A DNA stretch of 20,859 nucleotides, taken from the NCBI GenBank assembly GCA_021795795.1, contig JAJYPA010000088.1, positions 1-20,859 of the forward strand, written 5' to 3'. The stretch is from Pseudomonadota bacterium. Lineage in GTDB: Bacteria; Pseudomonadota; Gammaproteobacteria; Halothiobacillales; Halothiobacillaceae. Made by a program: the position numbers and the translations under genes. The notes under the pieces were generated by a model. The model did not search any database and was not told the DNA's origin. It saw only the letters and a program-made list of their open reading frames with translations. Below, piece after piece: positions 1 through 6,407 of the stretch (within the stretch, counting starts at the first letter, position 1; each line of letters starts with the position of its first letter).

Positions 1-1378
1 GATAAACCGGCAAGAGCATCGTCCTGTTGACCATCACGTTGAACAGATAGCCTGCCCGAATCTTGATCGTTGGCTGAATACCCAGATTCTTCTGCAGGAG
101 CTGCGTGCCGGTATTGTCGAGACCCTGAGCCAGCGCAGCCGTTGCCTGCTGGCTGGCGGTCGGGGTATTGAATGCCCCCGCATTTTGGGGTTGCGACAAT
201 TGCGCCGTCGCGCCGAGCAAACTGATCAAGACCGAGCTTCCGAAGATTTTCATGTAATGGTTGTCAACCTGGTCGGCGAAGCCTGATTGCCCCTTGCCGT
301 CGGTTCCGAGCATGCCCTGCAGATCAAGCATCGATCCGTTCGGAAAAATAATGCGGTTCCAGGCAATCAGAGTGCGGCTCTGTCCATATGCGACATCGGA
401 CGAATACTGCCCAATGAGCTTCGCACCCTGGGGGATCACAACAAGATCCGGATGCAAAGTGTCATAGATCGTTTGCCGCACCATGGCGGTCACGACACCA
501 GGCAAATCGGAATTGATCGCGGTGATGAGCACGGCGGGAATGATCGACCCTGCAAGCAGCTCGTTCTTTCCGATCGCCTCCTCAACACCGGCATGCAAAT
601 ACCCGTCATCGCCCTTCCTCTGGTCGGATAAAAACGATTTGTTCTGATCCTGAGGGCTCGGGCCTTGTCCTTGACCCTTGAGTTGAGCAAGCAATCCGGG
701 ATCGATTTTCTGTCCGGAACCACCTGGCGTTGCGGCGGCTTGAGCGGCTCGAATTGCAGCAAGCGGATCGTAGCCGCCCGTTCCGGATGTGCCCTGCCCT
801 GTGCCGGCGACTTGCTGGAGCCCGGCATTCTGCTCACCGAAACCGGCTTCATTCGCCGACTGCGCCGAAAGATAATTGCCTTCAAGATCCTTGTAATGCT
901 GGCTGATCAGCCACTGTCGGTATTTCTGCTTTTCGGATAATGGCGCCTGCGGCCCACCTTTGAGACCCGGTGCATTCGGATTATTGAGAGGATTACCTAA
1001 TGTCGAACCGGGTGTTGCGGATGCAGGAGTTGATGCTGGACCCGTGCCGCCAGGCGTGAAGGGGTTGTCAGGAGTGGCCGGTTTAACCGGTGGAGCTGGC
1101 GGGGGTGCCATCCCGACCTGTTCCGTGGAGGATGCGCCAGTGCCACCGTTTTCTGCGTCGCCAGATTTCTTTTGATGCCCTGTCAATGCGATTCCAACGA
1201 GAATCAGCGCCGCTACGATAAAAAAACCGAACGTAGCGAATTTCTTGCTCTTGCGGTTGATTCTGGCGCCGGCATCCTTCGGCTCGGTCTTGACTTTTAT
1301 CGGACTGGATTCGCTTACACTCCCAACTCCATCGATGGAGCCGGTGAGTAAAAGGCCTTTTTCTTTATCCTCTCCCAT
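1..1378 (-). CDS. trbI: TrbI/VirB10-like conjugal transfer protein (3' end cut by window edge)
   Basis: TrbI (VirB10 family) spans the inner membrane and periplasm of the conjugative type IV secretion channel and links cytoplasmic ATPases to the outer-membrane pore. The frame is open from an ATG at 1378 to the left edge, giving 459 codons. RP4 TrbI has about 463 residues, so only the last few are probably missing. Visible in order are a charged cytoplasmic N-terminus, one membrane segment at about residues 47-67, a Pro/Gly-rich linker at about 80-140, and the conserved C-terminal domain from about 240. That domain includes AGSIIPAVLITAINSDLPG, QGAKLIGQY and, near the end, IKIRAGYLFNVMVNRTMLLP, close to the family's usual IKIRPGY...VNKDM ending. 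The start is 2 bases after the trbG stop, so the two genes are probably translated together. Confidence 0.93.
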   Translation of the reverse strand, partial: MGEDKEKGLLLTGSIDGVGSVSESSPIKVKTEPKDAGARINRKSKKFATFGFFIVAALILVGIALTGHQKKSGDAENGGTGASSTEQVGMAPPPAPPVKPATPDNPFTPGGTGPASTPASATPGSTLGNPLNNPNAPGLKGGPQAPLSEKQKYRQWLISQHYKDLEGNYLSAQSANEAGFGEQNAGLQQVAGTGQGTSGTGGYDPLAAIRAAQAAATPGGSGQKIDPGLLAQLKGQGQGPSPQDQNKSFLSDQRKGDDGYLHAGVEEAIGKNELLAGSIIPAVLITAINSDLPGVVTAMVRQTIYDTLHPDLVVIPQGAKLIGQYSSDVAYGQSRTLIAWNRIIFPNGSMLDLQGMLGTDGKGQSGFADQVDNHYMKIFGSSVLISLLGATAQLSQPQNAGAFNTPTASQQATAALAQGLDNTGTQLLQKNLGIQPTIKIRAGYLFNVMVNRTMLLPVY

Positions 1379-1380
1379 GA

Positions 1381-2316
1381 CTACCCACCAAAAAGAGAAT
1401 AAGTATGTTTTTTATGCGTGATCGTCACGGTCTTTGCGTGGTCTCCTGCACCCAGAACAAGCTTGATCTCCTGTGGAATTCCATCGATCACGTAGTACGC
1501 ACCGACAAGCCGGAAATTCGCCAGCTGCTGTTCGTTATTGGTGACAACGAAAATGGCTGGGGCGTCGCCGTAGCTCAAGTTTTCGGGCATCTGAATGTAG
1601 GTGTGCCCGGCTGAACTGAAAACCCGGACAGGCTTGACAGTCCCGTAATCGCCATTCACCGAGTAATCGAAATCCAGCGTTGCGGGATCAATGCCGGGCA
1701 ATGTAGCTACCGTCGCCGCCGTCTTCTTCTCGTCAGCCTCGGCTTTCTGGGCGGCTTCCTGATCCACGACAACAATGAGTTCCTGAGGGTCATAGAATCC
1801 AATTTCCGGTACATATTCGCCTTTCCGGTCGGATCGCAACGTGAAGTAATACACGCGGCCATGATCAGTAGTCACAACAAGGTTCGTTGCGATTCCGACT
1901 ATGGTGGGTTTTACCACCACGACCGGAATTTTTCCCGCGGTGGTCGGCTGAACTTTCCAGCGGATGGAATCGCCTATGCTCAAGCTGGTGATTTTTTCGC
2001 CCTCAAGCAACTTGATGACGCAGATGTGTAAAGGGGCGCAGGTGATGATCGGCCTCGATGCGCCATAGGCGTACATCACTTCGCCGTCGTCTCCCACCAG
2101 AATTTCCGCTTTTCCGCTCGATGCCCAGGCTTTTGAAGCCTGTTCCATCACGTGCGGGGTGATCGTGTCGGCATACTCGCTTTTGGAATTGAAAATTTCT
2201 GCGCTGTCCCTGGCTTCGACGCGGTGCCCCAGCGGAACTTCCACGACTTGACCGGCACGGGCAGCCGAGATAAAGATGATCAGAAGGATGGGTAAGGTCA
2301 AAAAGGATGCGCGCAT
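1381..2316 (-). CDS. trbG: TrbG/VirB9-like conjugal transfer protein
   Basis: This is the VirB9-family component of the outer-membrane core of the mating channel. The 311-residue protein begins with a signal peptide (hydrophobic core TLPILLIIFIS, likely cleavage after Ala21). It has a central beta-rich domain and a C-terminal VirB9 domain from about residue 210, with HTYIQMPENLSYGDAPAIFVV and a terminal TVTITHKKHTY segment typical of TrbG. Length fits the family. A purine-rich GGGGG lies before the ATG at 2316. The gene starts 14 bases after trbF and ends 2 bases before trbI, so F-G-I form one transcription unit. RP4 has the lipoprotein gene trbH between trbG and trbI, and no such gene fits here. 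Confidence 0.93.
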   Translation of the reverse strand: MRASFLTLPILLIIFISAARAGQVVEVPLGHRVEARDSAEIFNSKSEYADTITPHVMEQASKAWASSGKAEILVGDDGEVMYAYGASRPIITCAPLHICVIKLLEGEKITSLSIGDSIRWKVQPTTAGKIPVVVVKPTIVGIATNLVVTTDHGRVYYFTLRSDRKGEYVPEIGFYDPQELIVVVDQEAAQKAEADEKKTAATVATLPGIDPATLDFDYSVNGDYGTVKPVRVFSSAGHTYIQMPENLSYGDAPAIFVVTNNEQQLANFRLVGAYYVIDGIPQEIKLVLGAGDHAKTVTITHKKHTYSLFGG

Positions 2317-2330
2317 GGTTTCCCCCGTCG

Positions 2331-2984
2331 TTACTGATTGCCGAGAACCTGAGTCCAGGTAATCGATTTGATGTAAATGCCCAGGGGGTTGTCGATCGAC
2401 ATCCGCGGCTTGTCGGCTAGTTTTTTATCAATTCCGATAGTCACGGACGCTTTCCAGTGACTGCTGCCCATGGGTTGACTGCTCTGGAATCGGGATTCGG
2501 TCCAGTTGACTTGGTAGCTGTCCCTGCTGATTGGCAAAACGCTGTTGATCTCGACATTGACCGTCGAGCCATCGCCGGAAAACGGACTGTGGGTTTTGTA
2601 ATAGTCGTTCAGATATGCCGACGAATCGGTTGAAAGAAAGGCATAGACACGCGCAAGCAGGACCTTTTGCGCTGCCTGATCGGACAAGATCGTTCTGGCA
2701 TTCCAGATCAGGTTCGCGACCTGTGCCTGGATGATTCGGACAGAAACGTCACCGGCACTTGAAGGGCGCGCCATGGCGATCGGGTTGCCAAGACTGTCAA
2801 TCGCGACGACAAATGGCTCGACTTTTGACTGCGCACCGATATAGGCCGCCCCGGCTACAGCAACCCCGGCGACGCCCATTGCGATGATCGCGGCAATGCG
2901 CCAGTTTCTCGCGCGGGAAAGGGAATCGCCATAGCGTTCGTCCCACTCGCGCCGGGCGTTGATGTACGGGTTGCTCGGGGACAT
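2331..2984 (-). CDS. trbF: TrbF/VirB8-like conjugal transfer protein
   Basis: This is a VirB8-family inner-membrane scaffold of the conjugation machine. The 217-residue protein opens with NPYINARREWDERYGD, a hallmark of TrbF, followed by one membrane helix at about residues 28-52. The periplasmic VirB8 domain contains KVEPFVVAID and the C-terminal KSITWTQVLG. The ATG at 2984 follows an AGGAG about 7 bases upstream. It is the first clear tra/trb gene of the leftward operon. The usual upstream neighbours trbB, C, D, E, J and L are not in this window, so they must lie elsewhere on the element if it is self-transmissible. No strong sigma-70 promoter was identified in the 91 bases upstream. Confidence 0.93.
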   Translation of the reverse strand: MSPSNPYINARREWDERYGDSLSRARNWRIAAIIAMGVAGVAVAGAAYIGAQSKVEPFVVAIDSLGNPIAMARPSSAGDVSVRIIQAQVANLIWNARTILSDQAAQKVLLARVYAFLSTDSSAYLNDYYKTHSPFSGDGSTVNVEINSVLPISRDSYQVNWTESRFQSSQPMGSSHWKASVTIGIDKKLADKPRMSIDNPLGIYIKSITWTQVLGNQ

Positions 2985-3075
2985 CGTTATCTCCTGGCTG
3001 TTGAACTACCCTATATTCAGCAGGAGCGGAAATTTTGAAATCGGGTCGTATGGGCCAGTCCTGATTACATTCAAT

Positions 3076-3327
3076 TCAGTCCCGGAAACGCTTTGAAGGG
3101 GCGATGGAATTCCTGCAAGGTGTGACAGATTGTCCACATTTCCTGTGTACAAAAAGAATCCCCGGGTTAAGGGCCGGGGCAAAGGAGGGATTCACCAGAT
3201 CAGATTTGGCCAGGCGAGAAAATTCCTTCACGCTCTCCTTATCCACCACCAGAATCACCCCAGCGAGCAGCAAGGCCATCAGTAAGGCAACCGCCTTCCT
3301 ATTTTGTCGCATAAAAGTACGCTGCAA
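3076..3327 (-). CDS. Small predicted membrane peptide, unknown function
   Basis: I do not recognise this 83-codon gene. It has a basic N-terminus (MRQNRK), one hydrophobic segment (AVALLMALLLAGVILVV) and a polar tail. The layout suggests a single-pass inner-membrane or exported peptide, as is common near conjugation genes. The start is ambiguous. A TTG at 3327 has an AGGAAAA Shine-Dalgarno-like sequence at good spacing, whereas the first ATG, at 3312, has none, so the TTG is preferred. A terminator-like hairpin lies inside the second half of the frame. The true peptide might therefore be shorter, or the frame might be partly a leader. It lies between the sigma-like gene and trbF on the same strand. 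Confidence 0.45.
   Translation of the reverse strand: MQRTFMRQNRKAVALLMALLLAGVILVVDKESVKEFSRLAKSDLVNPSFAPALNPGILFVHRKCGQSVTPCRNSIAPSKRFRD
3147..3179 (-). terminator. Candidate rho-independent terminator or attenuator inside the small ORF
   Basis: Read leftward, a stem CCCCGG (3179-3174) pairs with CCGGGG (3165-3160) across an 8-base loop, followed by ATTCTTTTTG. A GC-only 6-bp stem with a U-rich tail is typical of an intrinsic terminator. It lies between the replication/regulation genes and the trb operon, so it could separate early from transfer transcription. It falls within an open frame. Confidence 0.5.
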
Positions 3328-3363
3328 TGGTTTTCCTGACGGTCAACTTTTCTGCGATCATCT

Positions 3364-3903
3364 CTATCGCAGACCCTCCTGAACTCTTTTCGCGATCTTG
3401 GCCCTTTCGAGCCGGATGTTCCGGTCGGTTTGCCCGACCAATTTCGCCAGTCCAGCCGGACTGCACTTTGCAAAGATCCTGTCCCTTGCCGAGAGCGTCT
3501 CCATCAGCGCCAATTCACCGAAGGTGTCCACGGGTGCCTCATATCCGGAGGAGGCGACCAGCTCACTCACGTCCACCTCTTCCACATCCAGGCTATCGAA
3601 AACCAGGCAATTACGTGTTGCCAGTATCCTCACCTCGTTCAGCACGAAGCCCTCTAAACTGATCCCACGGACGGGATCGAATTTTTTCTCGCCGGACAAT
3701 ATCGTGAGCAGAACAAGAGCGATTTGCTGAACCAGATCGTCTCGCGTTCCGAGCTTGCCAGCGATTTTTCCGGCATCCAGGCATCGCCCCGCCATCTGTC
3801 CGGCAAGATCCATCAGATACCGCCCCCTTGCAAATTCTGCTCTTGCATTCCCTGCAACTGGTGCAACCAGCAGGTCGTCCAGAGTGACCTCGCGCTTGCC
3901 CAT
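3364..3903 (-). CDS. Putative sigma-70-like transcription regulator
   Basis: This 179-residue protein is not a gene I can name. Residues about 54-95 (TRDDLVQQIALVLLTIL, then KKFDPVRGISLEGFVLNEVRIL) resemble sigma-70 region 2, where DDLVQE...FDPxRG-xFxGFxxxxIR is the usual pattern. The last 45 residues (LSARDRIFAKC, then GLAKLVGQTDRNIRLERAKIAKRVQ) look like the helix-turn-helix of region 4. About 35 acidic residues link the two parts. The match is by pattern only and region 2 is divergent. The ATG at 3903 follows a run of Gs (GGGGGGTAAGG) and is 2 bases after the stop of the gene upstream, so the two are probably co-translated. Its position just before the conjugation operon would suit an activator of transfer genes (inference). 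Confidence 0.6.
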   Translation of the reverse strand: MGKREVTLDDLLVAPVAGNARAEFARGRYLMDLAGQMAGRCLDAGKIAGKLGTRDDLVQQIALVLLTILSGEKKFDPVRGISLEGFVLNEVRILATRNCLVFDSLDVEEVDVSELVASSGYEAPVDTFGELALMETLSARDRIFAKCSPAGLAKLVGQTDRNIRLERAKIAKRVQEGLR

Positions 3904-3905
3904 CC

Positions 3906-4418
3906 TTACCCCCCCAATTGAATGCCCACGCAGCCCTGTATTGGATGAACCTTGAAAAAGCCTGGGTAAACACGCACCTCATCGAGGTCCTGCGGAAGAG
4001 GCTTTTCCATGCCATTGTGGTCCCGTTTCCCCATCTTTCCGCCCACCAGCTTGAGCCTCCGGACGATCACCTTTCGTTCCTGCTTCTGCCTCGCCTGTTC
4101 AATCAGTCTCCCCGTGATCTTTCCTTCCCCCAACAACCCCAGAACCGTTTCCCGGATTTTTGGCGAAGCCCCCAAAAACTTGAAAAAGGTTGAAATCGTG
4201 TCACACTCCCGCAAGACGGCACATAGATCGTCATCCCGGAACATCAGGGCCAACCCTGCCGCTTCGGCCCTCTGAATGCCCGATCTCGCCGCAATTTCCG
4301 CGAGACTCATCCCCGCCCGGTATCCCGCCCAGCAGAATTCTGCAATCTCCTCGAGCTGCCTTATGTGTGGCTTTTTTTGCCCCTTTCCGAACAACTCGAG
4401 TTGTATTGCCTTGCCCAT
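3906..4418 (-). CDS. Unknown protein of 170 residues with a possible helix-turn-helix
   Basis: No family is recognised. The ATG at 4418 is chosen because GAGGGGTGAA lies directly before it. The frame is open further upstream, but that part overlaps the initiator gene and reads as an Arg-rich shadow. The protein starts MGKAIQLELFGKGQ. Residues about 33-56 (AGMSLAEIAARSGIQRAEAA) have the spacing of a helix-turn-helix. The centre is basic (ARQKQERKVIVRRLKLVGGK), which suggests nucleic-acid binding. The start overlaps the TCAAATGA region only slightly: the upstream initiator gene stops at 4420, 1 base before this start. The downstream sigma-like gene begins 2 bases after the stop, so all three are tightly coupled. 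A regulatory or replication-accessory role is inferred from context. Confidence 0.65.
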   Translation of the reverse strand: MGKAIQLELFGKGQKKPHIRQLEEIAEFCWAGYRAGMSLAEIAARSGIQRAEAAGLALMFRDDDLCAVLRECDTISTFFKFLGASPKIRETVLGLLGEGKITGRLIEQARQKQERKVIVRRLKLVGGKMGKRDHNGMEKPLPQDLDEVRVYPGFFKVHPIQGCVGIQLGG

Positions 4419-4419
4419 T

Positions 4420-5469
4420 TCACCCCTCATTTGACGACAGATAGGTCCCGGGGCTCGAAGATTCAGCCGTGAGCGGAGGGTTCCTGTCCGGAGAAGAATT
4501 TTTCTTTCGGACGGATTCCAGCAGCGCCTGTCCTTTCCGGCAAGCCTCGGGATCCAGGTCCATGTGCTTCCTTGCAAGGGCCTCGGAATACAACTGCCCG
4601 GCCTCACGCCTCTTTGCCACTGCAACGCCAAGGCTCGGGGCGAACGTGCCTTTGCTCCAGGCTTTGTGAAGCGCCAACCCGAACGCCAGGATGCTTTTGC
4701 AGTTCTTGTTGGCCAGCGCGCCTTCGATCTCGTCGAGGATCGGCTGCGCAGCATCACAGCCTTCGAGGATTTTGGTGAGTGCAATTTTTTCCTGGTCGGA
4801 AATCGCTTTGGGGAAAATCAGATCAACAACACACACGCCCGGTTTGCTTTCGGTACCCGTGCTCTTTATTACTTCCCCGGGGTGTGTGGTAGTCTCTGTT
4901 GTAATCTCTGTTGTAGTCTCTGTATTAGGTTGCAGGTTTTCCGCACACAAGGTTGCAGATTTTCCGCGTACAAGGTTGCGAGTTTCCTGCAAACAAGGTT
5001 GCTGTATTTCTGGTAGATTCGCTTTCCCTGTTTGCTGTTGATTCGCATCCTTTGTTTCCTGTAGATTCACGTTTCCTGCTTGCTGTAGATCGACATCCAA
5101 GCTTTCCGGGGGCAAGCATTCAGGCGCGCGGGATTCAAGTGTGCCCGTGGCTTTTTCGAGGCTTTCCATGAAAACATCGAAATTTATCCGGTAGTAAACC
5201 TTAGCGGGTATGCCTTTTTTCTGCTCTGCCAGCACCCCTTTCTGCCTTAAAATCCTTCTGGCGCTCTCCTGCTCCGATCGTGATAATCCAGTCTCGTCTT
5301 GCCATTCCTCCATGGTCTTGTAGAACTCGTCATCTCCCGCTCCTTTCCCCGACCAGTACAGCGCTTGGGACAAGAACAGCGCCGCAGTCACTGATCCCGT
5401 CAAGTCCACGAAGATGCGATGGAATGCGACAGGCCTGTCCAGCATTCCTAAAATCAGCCGCTTATCCAT
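4420..5469 (-). CDS. Phage-type replication initiator-like protein with internal repeats
   Basis: This 349-residue protein resembles phage or mobile-element replication initiators (lambda O/DnaD-like replisome organisers). The N-terminal winged-helix domain, about residues 24-97, has the typical ALYWSGKG, WQDETGLSRSEQESARRIL and KVYYRINFD segments. A low-complexity Gln/Asn/Thr-rich linker at about 122-196 includes octapeptide-like repeats (NLQETKDA, NQQQTGKA, NLPEIQQP) and TTTEITTETTT. A C-terminal helical domain follows (about 215-300). The linker DNA is made of direct repeats and may be the origin, as in lambda O, where the iterons lie inside the gene. The ATG at 5469 overlaps the upstream gene's stop by 8 bases. 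The exact initiator family is uncertain. The winged helix and the operon setting make a replication role likely. Confidence 0.75.
   Translation of the reverse strand: MDKRLILGMLDRPVAFHRIFVDLTGSVTAALFLSQALYWSGKGAGDDEFYKTMEEWQDETGLSRSEQESARRILRQKGVLAEQKKGIPAKVYYRINFDVFMESLEKATGTLESRAPECLPPESLDVDLQQAGNVNLQETKDANQQQTGKANLPEIQQPCLQETRNLVRGKSATLCAENLQPNTETTTEITTETTTHPGEVIKSTGTESKPGVCVVDLIFPKAISDQEKIALTKILEGCDAAQPILDEIEGALANKNCKSILAFGLALHKAWSKGTFAPSLGVAVAKRREAGQLYSEALARKHMDLDPEACRKGQALLESVRKKNSSPDRNPPLTAESSSPGTYLSSNEG
4889..4924. repeat. Three tandem 12-bp repeats inside the initiator gene
   Basis: GTAGTCTCTGTT, GTAATCTCTGTT and GTAGTCTCTGTA follow one another with no gap. On the coding (minus) strand they encode TTTEITTETTT-type sequence. 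Threonine/glutamate repeats of this kind are common in phage initiator linkers. Confidence 0.85.
4928..5102. repeat. Array of imperfect 23- and 24-bp direct repeats (candidate iterons)
   Basis: Three 23-bp units begin at 4928, 4951 and 4974. Each opens GGTTGC and ends ACAA, with TTTCC inside, and a partial fourth begins at 4997. They run into four looser 24-bp units at 5007, 5031, 5055 and 5079 that share CTGTAGATTC-like cores. The 24-bp units keep the reading frame and give repeated octapeptides. The 23-bp units change frame each time and give unrelated peptides, so the DNA itself seems to be conserved. A role as binding sites for the encoded initiator (origin iterons) is inferred. Confidence 0.75.
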
Positions 5470-5881
5470 TCTGGCGCCACTCCTCCATCATTGCATCCAG
5501 AACGGCATCCAAGAGTTCGTGATTCCTGAAATAACGTGTGCGGTGGGTTTGTTTGTTGTAGTAGCTGCAATACAAGTTGCCCTTGAATTTATCGACAGCG
5601 CCTTCAAACTGGCCTTTCGAGGGATACCTGACGCCGATCCGGTCAAAAGCCGCCCTGAATTCACCCTTGGTGACGCCCAGTTCTTCGGTCCAGCTTTCGC
5701 CGGGTTTGTAGGCCTCATGTTCGGCCGGCTCCAGAAACATGTAGAATCCCTCCGGATGCCGCTCAAACCAGCACTCCAGCTGATGCATCAGAATGCACCC
5801 CACGATGCTCCCGGCAATCGGATGCAGCTCCTTGACATACGGAATCGTGTTGCGTGTCAAATGTAGGATTCTGTTTTTCAT
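5462..5881 (-). CDS. Small winged-helix replication-associated protein
   Basis: This 139-residue protein resembles hypothetical proteins found next to initiator genes on proteobacterial mobile elements. The segments MHQLECWFERHPEGFYMFLEP, SWTEELGVTKGEFRAAFDRIGVRY and NKQTHRTRYFRNHELLD follow the same order as the winged helix of the larger initiator downstream (LSQALYW / WQDETGLSRSEQ / KVYYRINFD). It therefore looks like a one-domain relative of that protein. The ATG at 5881 follows GAGGGG at close spacing, and the stop overlaps the next start by 8 bases. It probably acts with the initiator at the origin, but that role is inferred. Confidence 0.7.
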   Translation of the reverse strand: MKNRILHLTRNTIPYVKELHPIAGSIVGCILMHQLECWFERHPEGFYMFLEPAEHEAYKPGESWTEELGVTKGEFRAAFDRIGVRYPSKGQFEGAVDKFKGNLYCSYYNKQTHRTRYFRNHELLDAVLDAMMEEWRQNG

Positions 5882-6084
5882 GTCACCCCTCTAGCTCCCC
5901 TAGGCAGGGATCGGTATGTTTATCTGCGCGGTCCCTGGATGGTTGAATTTTGAGTAACAGAGCCAACTGGTGAACTGCCAGCTTATTTCGCGCAGGAGGA
6001 GTTTTGCGCCATGGCACATGACCCGAAATGGGCCGGGTGTGGAAAAGCCTGAGCCAGACCGTGACAGACTTTTCGAAAAAATCA

Positions 6085-6309
6085 TCATGCTTCATTCTCG
6101 GGGAGGATTTCATGAAGCTGAATCGTGTCAGTACGTGTTCTGGATTTCCAAAGAGCGAGAATTCTTTGTCCACGGTCAAAAGATGTGCTCTGGTGAACCC
6201 CATTTCTGAGCCTTGTTACGGTAGATTGAGGCGCCCCGATACTTTTTCCGATAGCACTGTCGGACATTCCGCTTTTGGATATCTGTTCAAGAAGAGTTTT
6301 AATATTCAT
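6085..6309 (-). CDS. Cro-like helix-turn-helix regulator
   Basis: This is a 74-residue DNA-binding protein opposite the CI-like repressor gene. Residues about 16-37 (SDSAIGKSIGAPQSTVTRLRNG) form a clear helix-turn-helix, and the protein is little more than that domain, as in Cro. The ATG at 6309 is chosen because a strong promoter (TTGACA, 18 bases, TATGAT) would start the transcript at about 6310, on the ATG itself. The frame stays open to a GTG at 6339 and an ATG at 6336, but these lie inside the promoter. There is no Shine-Dalgarno sequence, so the message may be leaderless. It likely starts the leftward early operon (replication, then regulators) and competes with the repressor. Confidence 0.75.
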   Translation of the reverse strand: MNIKTLLEQISKSGMSDSAIGKSIGAPQSTVTRLRNGVHQSTSFDRGQRILALWKSRTRTDTIQLHEILPENEA

Positions 6310-6316
6310 GGGAAAT

Positions 6317-6346
6317 ATCATAATGCGCTTTCGCATCACATGTCAA
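6317..6346 (-). promoter_or_regulatory. Leftward early promoter (Cro-like gene)
   Basis: On the minus strand a perfect -35 TTGACA (6346-6341) is followed after 18 bases by TATGAT (6322-6317), 5 of 6 matching the -10 consensus. The predicted start, at about 6310, coincides with the ATG at 6309. Operator-like palindrome 6323-6336 fills the spacer, and the imperfect copy 6344-6357 overlaps the -35. Confidence 0.7.
6323..6336. promoter_or_regulatory. Operator-like palindrome 1 (ATGCG-CTTT-CGCAT)
   Basis: This perfect inverted repeat of two 5-bp arms lies in the spacer of the leftward promoter. It fits the shared pattern ATRCG-N4-CGYAT seen at four exact sites in the two control regions of the element. 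Binding here would block the Cro-like gene. Confidence 0.6.
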
Positions 6347-6357
6347 CGCAAACGTAT
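6344..6357. promoter_or_regulatory. Operator-like site 2 (imperfect, CAACG-CAAA-CGTAT)
   Basis: The right arm matches the shared operator pattern and the left arm differs at two bases. The site overlaps the -35 of the leftward promoter. It begins 21 bases from site 1 and 41 bases from site 3, close to whole helical turns. A longer 18-bp direct repeat (6346-6363 and 6387-6404, 16 of 18 identical) includes most of sites 2 and 3. Confidence 0.45.
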
Positions 6358-6372
6358 TTTAACCTGGCGTAG

Positions 6373-6401
6373 TTGACACTGACGATACGCGAACGTATAT
6401 T
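6373..6401 (+). promoter_or_regulatory. Rightward repressor promoter, likely leaderless
   Basis: A perfect TTGACA at 6373-6378 is followed after 17 bases by TATATT at 6396-6401. A start about 7 bases after the -10 falls on the repressor ATG at 6408, and no Shine-Dalgarno sequence is present. A leaderless mRNA, as for lambda cI from its maintenance promoter, is therefore expected. Confidence 0.75.
6385..6398. promoter_or_regulatory. Operator-like palindrome 3 (ATACG-CGAA-CGTAT)
   Basis: This perfect palindrome matches the shared pattern and overlaps the -10 of the repressor promoter, which would allow autoregulation. Confidence 0.6.
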
Positions 6402-6407
6402 AACGAA

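Noticed and set aside
3906..4784. Longer version of the 170-residue gene starting at 4784
   Set aside because: The extra N-terminus overlaps the initiator gene and is a Ser/Arg/Trp-rich shadow; the ATG at 4418 has a strong ribosome-binding site.
4889..5102. CRISPR-like array
   Set aside because: The units are contiguous imperfect repeats with no unique spacers, inside an open reading frame.
5837..5850. ATACG-GAAT-CGTGT, one mismatch from the shared operator pattern
   Set aside because: It lies inside a coding gene away from any clear promoter, and a site with one mismatch is expected by chance about twice in this window.
5883..6203. 106-codon minus-strand frame between the Cro-like gene and the replication genes
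   Set aside because: It overlaps the 3' end of the Cro-like gene in another frame, has no Shine-Dalgarno site at its starts and no recognisable domain. A short early peptide in the 3' part remains possible but is unsupported.
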